5,370 nucleotides of DNA from Wenzhouxiangella sp. Lineage in GTDB: Bacteria > Pseudomonadota > Gammaproteobacteria > Xanthomonadales > Wenzhouxiangellaceae. The notes beneath the pieces are model-generated. The model saw only the letters and a program-made list of their open reading frames with translations. It searched no databases and was not told the origin of the DNA. How positions within the stretch are numbered: the stretch's first letter is position 1; the number at the start of each line of letters is the position of its first letter. The stretch is from positions 1 to 5,370 of the forward strand of contig JAASTB010000167.1 of assembly GCA_021767625.1 (NCBI GenBank), in the 5' to 3' direction. Shown one piece after another: positions 1-5,370 of this stretch. A program made the position numbers and the translations under genes.

Positions 1-491
1 ACCGCGCTTGCCTCCTGCACGCCGCCGTGGCGGGAGATATGGTCGCGCAGCGCCAGGGCCAGCTCACGGCTGATGCCGGGCAGCGCCACTTCCGTCGATT
101 CGGCGCCCGGCGTCTCCAGGGTGAAACGCACCAGGCCGAAGGGGCGGAAGTAGACCGGCTGGCTCAGCCCCACGTTCTGGACGCGCGCAAAGCGGATCCG
201 CAGGTCCTTGTTCTCGATCAGGCCGCGCCGGACCCGGATGGCATCGCCCTCGATGCGGAAACGGAAACGCCGATGGTAGATCGTGGCGACGAGTACGGTG
301 CCCAGCACCAGGACCAGCCCGCCGAGCACGAACTCCCTCAACCCGAGCTTGTCGAGAAAAGCGAAGCCCACGCCGGCCCCGGCGAATGCGTAGAGGTTCT
401 CGCGAACGAACTTGGCGCCGCCGTTGATAATCAAGAAAAGCAGCGCCATCGGCGCCAGGCGCTGCCAGGTGTTGACGTCAATCCGGCTCAT
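1..491 (-). CDS. Second bPH2 (YdbT-like) domain membrane protein, 3' end missing
   Basis: A reading frame starting at the ATG at 491 stays open to the left edge, giving 163 residues and then running out of the window. The N-terminus begins MSRIDVNTWQRLAPMALLFL. A first membrane segment lies at about 12-24 and a second at about 53-71 (FVLGGLVLVLGTVLVATIY). A bPH2 domain follows at about 73-155: FRFRIEGDAIRVRRGLIENK (76-95), then LRIRFARVQNVGLSQPVYFR (97-116), then FGLVRFTLETPGAES (118-132), with the usual R-Q-V and R-FGL pattern. In YdbT-type proteins this two-helix plus PH unit is followed by more PH repeats and helices, to about 450-500 residues, so a large C-terminal part is expected beyond the window. 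The 14-base overlap with the YdbS-like gene supports the YdbS/YdbT pairing, in which the proteins probably act together in the membrane. Molecular function is unknown; the pairing and domain type are firm, the full architecture is inferred. Confidence 0.82.
   Translation of the reverse strand, partial: MSRIDVNTWQRLAPMALLFLIINGGAKFVRENLYAFAGAGVGFAFLDKLGLREFVLGGLVLVLGTVLVATIYHRRFRFRIEGDAIRVRRGLIENKDLRIRFARVQNVGLSQPVYFRPFGLVRFTLETPGAESTEVALPGISRELALALRDHISRHGGVQEASA
478..491 (-). promoter_or_regulatory. 14-base overlap joining the two PH-domain genes
   Basis: The second PH gene starts at the ATG at 491-489, inside the last codons of the first, whose TGA is at 480-478. The bases upstream of this ATG show no good Shine-Dalgarno match, which fits translation depending on ribosomes arriving from the first gene. 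The overlap is seen; the coupling is inferred. Confidence 0.65.
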
Positions 492-1062
492 GATCGGTCG
501 TCTTCGCTGGACCGTCCGCGCCCGGAGCGTCGTCCCCGTCCTCGCTTTCGGCGATCTGCTCGAGCAGGTACTGACGGACCCGCCGGGCCGCGGCCCGATC
601 GAGCCCCTTGACGGTGAGATCGGCCGTCATCCCACCGGCCGTGAAGCACTTGACCCTCATCAGGCCCAGGTAACGCTCCAGCGGCCCGTGCAGGGCCTCG
701 ACGTGCTGGATGCGGGCGAAGGGAACGATCACGGTCTTGCGCCAGAGCACGCCGTAGCGATACACCAGGTCATGCTCCCGCAGGGCCCAGGCCCGCGTGC
801 GGGCATCCAGGCGGGCATACACCGCGCCGAAGATCGCGATCGCCACCGGCGGCAGCGGAAGCCACCAGAAGCCCTCGAGCGGCAGGAAGGGAAGCCTGGG
901 CACGACCAGCGCGGCCAGGGCGAGCAGCAGCCAGAAGGCGGTCTGGCTGACCAGGGCCCAGGGCAGGTAAGCGTCGGCCACAGGGGTGAGCTCGACACGC
1001 CGGAAATCCGGCAGCGCCGACGGCTCGACCTGCTCGTTGCTGAAGGTTTCGTCTTGCATCAT
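478..1062 (-). CDS. bPH2 (YdbS-like) domain membrane protein
   Basis: A 194-residue inner-membrane protein. After a polar N-terminus, two hydrophobic segments at about 36-54 (VSQTAFWLLLALAALVV) and about 66-83 (WWLPLPPVAIAIFGAVYA) form a hairpin. They are followed by a bacterial PH domain at about 90-165. The domain shows the family pattern: LVYRYGVLWRKTVIVPFARIQ (99-119), then HVEALHGPLERYLGL (120-134), then the TAGG turn (141-144). The tail after about 172 is acidic and low in complexity (SEDGDDAPGADGP), probably disordered. Size and layout match YdbS-type proteins, whose biochemical role is not established; in Bacillus ydbS and ydbT lie together and are linked to envelope stress. The start is the first of two adjacent ATG codons (1062 and 1059); the second would give the weak GGAA upstream a slightly better spacing. 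It overlaps the next gene by 14 bases, so the two are surely co-expressed. Confidence 0.85.
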   Translation of the reverse strand: MMQDETFSNEQVEPSALPDFRRVELTPVADAYLPWALVSQTAFWLLLALAALVVPRLPFLPLEGFWWLPLPPVAIAIFGAVYARLDARTRAWALREHDLVYRYGVLWRKTVIVPFARIQHVEALHGPLERYLGLMRVKCFTAGGMTADLTVKGLDRAAARRVRQYLLEQIAESEDGDDAPGADGPAKTTDHEPD

Positions 1063-1142
1063 TTCCGATTCGGCCCGATTGCGTGAAGGTCAGTGTGGTC
1101 CCGGGCGGGCGGCCGAGCCAGTGCAATTGGTCATGCGGCCGG
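1063..1142 (-). other. 80-base spacer between kinase and first PH-domain gene
   Basis: The gap holds no clear terminator hairpin with a T-run and no convincing sigma-70 promoter; a TTGCAC hexamer on the minus strand has no AT-rich -10 partner at the right distance. Only a weak purine stretch (CGGAA) abuts the PH gene start. It is the largest gap in the window, so it is the likeliest boundary between the fatty-acid pair and the PH-domain pair. Confidence 0.45.
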
Positions 1143-2219
1143 TCAGCCGGCTTTGCGGATGACGCGGCGGCATCGCCACAGCAGGTAGTTGACCGCCAGC
1201 CAGAAGTGCCGGAATGCCTTGTTGCTGGTCTGGCCGTGATGGTAGCGGTAGTAGATCTGCTGCGCGATGACGGCGAGACGAAACAGGCCATACACTTCGT
1301 AGAAGGCCCAGTTGTCGGGATGAAAGCCCGTGCGGTGACAGTAGTAGTCCACGACTTCGCGGCGCGTCATCATGCCGGGCAAGTGCGTGGGCTGACGCCG
1401 GAAGCCGCGGAAGTAGAAGTCGTCGTCGGCCTGCACCCAATAGGCCATCGAATTGCCCAGGTCCATCAGGGGATCGCCCAGGGTGGCCAGCTCCCAGTCG
1501 AGCACGCCGATGATGCGCATGGGATCGTTGGCATCCAGCACCAGGTTGTCGAAACGATAGTCGCCGTGAATCACGCGGATGGCGATCTCGTCGGGGATAT
1601 TGTCGGCCAGCCAGTCCATGACGTAGCGCCCCGAGCCGACGTTCCAGGTCTTGGCCTTTCGAAAACGCCCAGACCAGCCCTCGATCTGGCGCCGGTTGTA
1701 GCCGGCGCCTTTGGCAAGGCCTTCGAGCCCGGCCGACTTCATATCGACCGAGTGGAGTTCGATGAGCCGATCGATCGCATTGCGACAGAGCTCTCGCACC
1801 TGCTCTTCACCCAGGTCCAGCCCATCGGGCAGGTTGCGGCGCAGGATGATGCCCTCGATGCGCTCCATGACATAGAAGTCGCAGCCCATCACGTCGTGAT
1901 CGGTACACAGCGCCACCATCTCAGGCACATAGGGAAACACCGGCTTGAGCGCGGCCTGGATATCGTGCTCGCGCACCATGTTGTGGGCGGACTTCGCCTT
2001 GGTGCCCGGCGGGGGCCGGCGCAGGATCAAGTCGCGGCCCGGATAACGCAGCAGGTAGGTCAGGTTCGAGGCGCCCTTCGAGAACTGCCTGACTTCCGGC
2101 ATTTCCCGCAGGCCCTCGACCCGCGCCTTCAGCCAGGCATCCACTGACTCGACATCGAAACGGTCCTCTTCCCGCATTTCGCGGGGACGGTCGATCCAGT
2201 TGCGTGCCTGCTCAGTCAT
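1143..2219 (-). CDS. APH-fold phosphotransferase, ACAD10/11 kinase-domain (LvaA-like) type
   Basis: A 358-residue cytoplasmic kinase of the aminoglycoside phosphotransferase/choline kinase fold. Visible elements: nucleotide-loop region QFSKGASNLTYLL (45-57); LILRRPPPG (64-72), matching the RKKPPG-like strand of this family; a helix-C type Glu in MVREHDIQ (81-88); hinge-region YVMERIEG (116-123); catalytic loop VIHGDYRFDN (216-225) with Asp220 and Asn225; metal-binding segment VLDWELATLGDP (239-250) with Asp241. The family includes the N-terminal domain of vertebrate ACAD10/11 and P. putida LvaA, which phosphorylate the 4-hydroxyl of 4-hydroxyacyl-CoA, so an antibiotic-resistance role is unlikely. 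I chose the ATG at 2219, giving the N-terminus MTEQARNW, over an upstream in-frame start at 2309: the 30 extra residues look unlike the family and would sit deep inside the dehydrogenase gene. GGGA lies five bases before this ATG. The 8-base overlap with the preceding stop implies translational coupling. Substrate is inferred from family and neighbour. Confidence 0.92.
   Translation of the reverse strand: MTEQARNWIDRPREMREEDRFDVESVDAWLKARVEGLREMPEVRQFSKGASNLTYLLRYPGRDLILRRPPPGTKAKSAHNMVREHDIQAALKPVFPYVPEMVALCTDHDVMGCDFYVMERIEGIILRRNLPDGLDLGEEQVRELCRNAIDRLIELHSVDMKSAGLEGLAKGAGYNRRQIEGWSGRFRKAKTWNVGSGRYVMDWLADNIPDEIAIRVIHGDYRFDNLVLDANDPMRIIGVLDWELATLGDPLMDLGNSMAYWVQADDDFYFRGFRRQPTHLPGMMTRREVVDYYCHRTGFHPDNWAFYEVYGLFRLAVIAQQIYYRYHHGQTSNKAFRHFWLAVNYLLWRCRRVIRKAG
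2212..2219 (-). promoter_or_regulatory. Stop/start overlap ATGACTGA coupling dehydrogenase and kinase
   Basis: On the minus strand the eight bases ATGACTGA hold the kinase ATG (2219-2217) and the dehydrogenase TGA (2214-2212) in different frames. A weak GGGA at 2228-2225 precedes the ATG. Such an overlap usually means that ribosomes finishing the first gene re-initiate at the second, keeping the two proteins in proportion. The overlap is seen directly; the coupling is inferred. Confidence 0.75.
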
Positions 2220-3429
2220 GACGATCCCGGTATTTCGCCAGTTCGAAGCGTGCAACGAGCCCGCGGTGAACCTCGTCGGGCCCGTCGGCAATGCGCAATG
2301 CCCTGGCACCGGTCCAGGCCGCCGCCAGCGGAAAGTCGTCGCACATGCCGGCGCCGCCGTGCAGCTGCATGGCCATGTCGATCACCCGCTGGGCCATGGC
2401 AGGTACGGCCACCTTGATCTGACTGACCTCGCTCATCGAACGCACGATTCCGCGGTGATCCAGGCTCCATGCGGCCTTGAGAACCAGGAGACGGGCCTGC
2501 TCGATGGCGATGCGCGCCTCGGCGATGCGCTCGCCGTTGCCGCCCAGCCTGGCCAGCGGCCGACCGAAGGCCTCGCGTTCGAGCGAGCGCCTGCAGGCCA
2601 GTTCGAGGGCGTGCTCGGCCAGGCCGATGAGTCGCATGCAGTGATGGATGCGGCCCGGGCCCAGGCGACCCTGGGCGATCTCGAAGCCCTTTCCGGGGCC
2701 GGCGATGATGGCCGATTTCGGCAGCCGCACGTCGCTGAAACTGACCTCGCCGTGGCCGTAGGGAGCGTCGTGAAATCCCATTGCATTGAGCATGCGCTCG
2801 ACCTCCACTCCGGGCGTATCCATGGGCACCAGCACCATGGAATGACGGTAATGCCGATCCGCCTGCGGGTCGGTCAGGCCCATGAAGATCACGACCTTGC
2901 AGTCGGGATGCCCGATACCGGTCGACCACCACTTGCGTCCGTTGAGCACGACCTCGTCTCCCTCGACGATGGCCGTGGCCTGCATGTTGGTGGCATCGGC
3001 CGAAGCCACTTCGGGTTCGGTCATGCAGAAGGCCGAGCGAATCTCGCCGGCCAGCAGGGGGGTGAGCCAGCGCGCCTTCTGCTCCTCGGAGCCGTAGTGG
3101 TAGAGCACCTCCATGTTGCCGGTGTCCGGGGCGTTGCAGTTGAAGATTTCCGGGGCGATCAGCGATCGTCCCATGCGCTCGGCCATGGGCGCGTAGTCGA
3201 GGTTGGAAAGGCCGCGCCCCAGTTCTTCATCGGGCAGGAAGAGGTTCCAGAGTCCCGCCTCACGCGCCCTCGCCTTCAATTTCCCGATAACCGGCAGGAC
3301 CTGCCAGGGATTGTCCTGCTCGGCAAGCTGGCGGTGGTAGTCCGGCTCGACCGGCTCGACCTCCTCGCGCATGAAACGATCCAGTCGGCGGGCAATGTCG
3401 ACGGCTTTGTCCGAAGGCGAAAAATCCAT
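2212..3429 (-). CDS. Acyl-CoA dehydrogenase family protein, ACAD10/11 (LvaC-like) type
   Basis: A 405-residue soluble flavoprotein of the acyl-CoA dehydrogenase fold, a normal full length. Helical N-terminal domain about 1-130; beta domain with the FAD-contact motifs AFCMTEPEVASADATN (133-148) and WWSTGIGH (167-174); C-terminal helical domain with GRLGPGRIHHCMRLIGLAEH (254-273), REAFGRPL (285-292), QLHGGAGM (355-362) and RIADGPDEVH (379-388). The last motif and the R-HH-MR pattern point to the ACAD10/11 group rather than classical short- or medium-chain enzymes. Family knowledge: members either oxidise acyl-CoA to enoyl-CoA with FAD or, as with LvaC and ACAD10/11, convert 4-phosphoacyl-CoA to an enoyl-CoA. 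Aligned to the medium-chain enzyme YEGT motif, the catalytic Glu position is Asp382. The ATG at 3429 is preceded by GGGGA. The TGA overlaps the kinase start downstream, which strongly suggests the two work together. The exact substrate is inference; a general long-chain dehydrogenase role is the alternative. Confidence 0.93.
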   Translation of the reverse strand: MDFSPSDKAVDIARRLDRFMREEVEPVEPDYHRQLAEQDNPWQVLPVIGKLKARAREAGLWNLFLPDEELGRGLSNLDYAPMAERMGRSLIAPEIFNCNAPDTGNMEVLYHYGSEEQKARWLTPLLAGEIRSAFCMTEPEVASADATNMQATAIVEGDEVVLNGRKWWSTGIGHPDCKVVIFMGLTDPQADRHYRHSMVLVPMDTPGVEVERMLNAMGFHDAPYGHGEVSFSDVRLPKSAIIAGPGKGFEIAQGRLGPGRIHHCMRLIGLAEHALELACRRSLEREAFGRPLARLGGNGERIAEARIAIEQARLLVLKAAWSLDHRGIVRSMSEVSQIKVAVPAMAQRVIDMAMQLHGGAGMCDDFPLAAAWTGARALRIADGPDEVHRGLVARFELAKYRDRHD

Positions 3430-3495
3430 AAGGGTCCCCGGGTTCGCTTGAAGCTCCCAATGCTACCCCATGCGAACGAGAGTCAGGACGAACAC
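3430..3495 (-). other. 66-base spacer between channel and dehydrogenase genes
   Basis: This is the only gap between the channel stop and the dehydrogenase start. I see no convincing -35/-10 pair and no hairpin followed by a T-run. A GGGGA stretch at 3439-3435 lies five bases before the ATG and could serve as a modest ribosome binding site. A dehydrogenase promoter could lie here or inside the channel gene, or the genes could be co-transcribed; the sequence does not decide. Confidence 0.5.
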
Positions 3496-5370
3496 TCAGC
3501 GCGCGGGTGCCTCCACGGTCGTCAGGACGCACAACCTCTGAACCCCGTCGGGAAACTGCGTTTCGCGCGGCGGATTGAGGACCAGTTCCCCGTCGGCAAG
3601 CGGACGAACGCCCAGCAGCGTCTCGCCGCGAGCCGCCACGGCCGCTTCCATGTCGCGAAATCGTTCATCGCCGCGAAGCCCGCATGCGCGGGGTGAGCGA
3701 AACTCGATCTCCGGACCGCCGACCGTGAACAACTCGTCGAAGATCATGCGGATGGCCGGCTGCAGCGCGATGCGCGCCAGCAGGTGACTGACGATCAGCG
3801 GGCTGACGACGGCCTCCACGCCCGCCGTTCGCGCCAGGCCCTCGTTGGCGGCGTCGGCCAGCTCCAGCAGTACCTGGGGTCTTTTCTCGCGCCCGGCGAG
3901 CAGGCTCTCGACCAGCCTTTGCCCGACGATGGTGCGCGCATCGGCGGCTTCCTCGCTGGCCACCCGGTCGCTGGCCAGCAGCAGGATGCTGGTGAAGCCC
4001 TCGAGGTCGGCAGCGCGAAGCCCGCCCGCCAGCAGAAAGTCTTCCTGGACGTGCTCGACGGGAACGCGGGCAGCGCGCTCGGAATATCTGGCGATTTCCT
4101 CCCGGCGCATGGCCACGTCGGACGAGGAAACCAGGCGCAGTTCGAAATGCCGGTCGCCGTAACTGGCCAGTTCATCGAGCAGGTTGGGCACCCGCTGGTT
4201 CCAGCCCAGGATGAGAAGGCGGTGCCGAGAGGAGGCCTGTCCTTGGGCGCGACGGGGCGCGCCCCGTTCGATCGGCGGCAATCGCCCGCCGGCTGCCTGC
4301 ACCGGCAGCGTATCGGCCAGGCTGCGCGCCAGCATGACGAGCTTGTCACCGACTTCGATGCGGGTGCTCGATGCCGGATTGAGCAGCACCCGCGGCGATT
4401 CCCCGTCGCTGCGGACCAGTCCCATGACGATCGCTCGCGGAAAACGCCCGGCGACCTCCTTGAGCGTGGCCCCGGACAGGCCCTCCGCCCGCCGAAGCAG
4501 GATTTCGTTGCCCTGGCGCGCCGTAAGCACTTCGCGGAAAAACGACGAGAGCCCCGGGTGCAGGATGTTCTGGGTCAGCAGGCGGCTGACCGCGTCGTCG
4601 GACGGCACGATTTCCAGCGGACCGCGATAGGCGCTGCGCGCCATGTCAATGCGACGGATATCCTGGAGTTCGGCCACCACCAGCGGCGCCGGATGCTCGT
4701 GCCGCACCGCCCTCGAATCGATCGACAACAGGGAGCGGATGGTCGAGACGTCCGCCGAAACCAGGCTGTCGGCCCGCGAAAAGTCGGTCGGCATGATGAC
4801 CACCGCGGCGTTGAGACAGCCGGCGCGCTGGATGGCTTCTTCCTCGAGCGGCGAGCCATAGCGCAACACCACGCGCCGCGCCAGGCGTCCGAGCCCGGAG
4901 TTGTCCCGCAAGGCCTGGGCCTGGGCGGCGGAGACTTCCTCGGAAAGCACGACCGCCCTGAGCTTGCGGATACCGAAGCCGCTCTGGAACTGCTCGCGGG
5001 CGCGTTCGGAGCCGACCAGCTCGCGCAACAGCGGCAGGGTGCGGTTGGTCCAACCGAAAATGACGACGTGCTGGCGCATCGCCACCGGCGTGAGCCCGCG
5101 CTCGAATTCCCGCATGCGGGCAATCAGCCACTGCGTCATGATCGCCACCAGGGCGCCGAGGAACACGACATAGCCGCTGACGGTCAGCACCGTAGAGACG
5201 ATGCGCCGCCAGGCACCCACGTCGTCGCCGAGGTAGCCCGGATCGGTCATGCGCAGGAAGGCCCACCAGACCGCATCGAAAAAGCCCTCGCCGGCGCCGC
5301 CCAGGCGAAGCGCGACGCCGCCGAGCAAAGCCATCAAACCGATGACAGCCGCGACGATCAACAGCTGGAA
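3496..5370 (-). CDS. CASTOR/POLLUX (DMI1)-like ion channel subunit with two RCK-type domains, 5' end missing
   Basis: Likely a two-helix ion channel subunit in the inner membrane with a large cytoplasmic nucleotide- or ion-sensing part. The frame is open to the right edge: the codons before the TTG at 5361 read F-Q-L, so that TTG is probably an internal Leu and the true start lies outside. Numbering from this TTG (621 residues to the TGA at 3498-3496): membrane helix about 2-20; pore-loop region about 25-47, containing MTDPGYLGDD where a potassium channel would have TVGYGD; second membrane helix about 57-80; first Rossmann/RCK-type fold from about 98 (HVVIFGWTNRT); an RCK-C-like region about 286-346; second Rossmann fold from about 380 (HRLLILGWNQRVPNLLDEL); a C-terminal RCK-C-like region about 550-614. 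Two tandem GW[TN]NR-type nucleotide-fold motifs and the DPG pore loop are typical of bacterial CASTOR/POLLUX relatives. Ion selectivity and ligand are not deducible. An N-terminal segment, probably a few dozen residues, is missing. TrkA or Kch-type channels are less likely because the filter differs. Confidence 0.85.
   Translation of the reverse strand, partial: FQLLIVAAVIGLMALLGGVALRLGGAGEGFFDAVWWAFLRMTDPGYLGDDVGAWRRIVSTVLTVSGYVVFLGALVAIMTQWLIARMREFERGLTPVAMRQHVVIFGWTNRTLPLLRELVGSERAREQFQSGFGIRKLRAVVLSEEVSAAQAQALRDNSGLGRLARRVVLRYGSPLEEEAIQRAGCLNAAVVIMPTDFSRADSLVSADVSTIRSLLSIDSRAVRHEHPAPLVVAELQDIRRIDMARSAYRGPLEIVPSDDAVSRLLTQNILHPGLSSFFREVLTARQGNEILLRRAEGLSGATLKEVAGRFPRAIVMGLVRSDGESPRVLLNPASSTRIEVGDKLVMLARSLADTLPVQAAGGRLPPIERGAPRRAQGQASSRHRLLILGWNQRVPNLLDELASYGDRHFELRLVSSSDVAMRREEIARYSERAARVPVEHVQEDFLLAGGLRAADLEGFTSILLLASDRVASEEAADARTIVGQRLVESLLAGREKRPQVLLELADAANEGLARTAGVEAVVSPLIVSHLLARIALQPAIRMIFDELFTVGGPEIEFRSPRACGLRGDERFRDMEAAVAARGETLLGVRPLADGELVLNPPRETQFPDGVQRLCVLTTVEAPAR

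Noticed and set aside
27..1086. Two overlapping plus-strand open frames (27-611 and 412-1086)
   Set aside because: Both are rich in Arg, Pro, Gln and Gly, have no domain pattern and sit opposite the two PH-domain genes, which have clear membrane segments and family motifs.
1083..2147. Plus-strand open frame of 354 codons opposite the kinase
   Set aside because: It lies opposite a kinase with all its catalytic motifs, resembles no family and has shadow-like composition (many V, H, Q, A, G). I treat it as antisense noise.
1143..2219. Aminoglycoside resistance gene
   Set aside because: The kinase shares the APH fold, but the RRPPPG strand, the DWELATLGDP segment and the coupling to an acyl-CoA dehydrogenase place it with acyl-CoA kinases of the ACAD10/11 and LvaA type.
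2220..2309. Upstream start for the kinase at 2309, adding 30 residues
   Set aside because: The extra residues derive from out-of-frame dehydrogenase codons and do not resemble the family N-terminus. The ATG at 2219, with its stop/start overlap and a nearby GGGA, is the better choice.
3430..3445. GC-rich GGGTCCCCGGG stretch as a terminator or operator
   Set aside because: It is short, cannot form a stable stem with a proper loop and has no T-run; it overlaps the likely ribosome binding region of the dehydrogenase.
2200..3696. Plus-strand open frame of 498 codons opposite the dehydrogenase
   Set aside because: Its translation has no recognisable domain and is rich in His, Gly, Arg and Ala, as expected opposite GC-rich codons. 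It spans the complements of a clear dehydrogenase gene, the spacer and the end of the channel gene.
5359..5361. TTG at 5361 as the true start of the channel gene
   Set aside because: The frame continues open upstream to the window edge, and this TTG falls at the beginning of the first membrane helix, so it is more likely an internal Leu.

Overview
The window is GC-rich (roughly 64% by eye) and coding almost throughout, with five genes all on the minus strand. Read in the direction of transcription, from high to low coordinates, they are: (1) a CASTOR/POLLUX (DMI1)-like ion channel subunit, cut by the right edge; (2) an ACAD10/11-type acyl-CoA dehydrogenase; (3) an APH-fold kinase of the ACAD10/11 and LvaA type, whose start overlaps the dehydrogenase stop by 8 bases; (4) a small two-helix membrane protein with a bacterial PH (bPH2, YdbS-like) domain; (5) a second, larger bPH2 membrane protein (YdbT-like), overlapping gene 4 by 14 bases and cut by the left edge. 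The long open frames on the plus strand are shadows of these genes, as is usual at high GC.

The gene content and codon use suggest a high-GC proteobacterium, possibly a gammaproteobacterium. This is an impression only, since no rRNA or other marker gene is present. There are no RNA genes, insertion sequences, CRISPR arrays or obvious repeats. The only intergenic stretches are 66 bases (3430-3495) and 80 bases (1063-1142), and neither holds a convincing promoter or terminator.

The functional core is the dehydrogenase and kinase pair. In animals the same two domains are fused in ACAD10 and ACAD11. In Pseudomonas putida they are separate proteins, LvaC and LvaA, which degrade 4-hydroxyacyl-CoA: the kinase phosphorylates the 4-hydroxyl and the dehydrogenase-fold partner removes the phosphate to give an enoyl-CoA for beta-oxidation. 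The overlap here suggests the two proteins are made together and act in sequence, although the true substrate cannot be read from the sequence. The bPH2 pair looks like a separate envelope module, and the channel is a bacterial relative of the plant nuclear symbiosis channels without a classical potassium filter. No functional link between these three modules is evident beyond shared direction.
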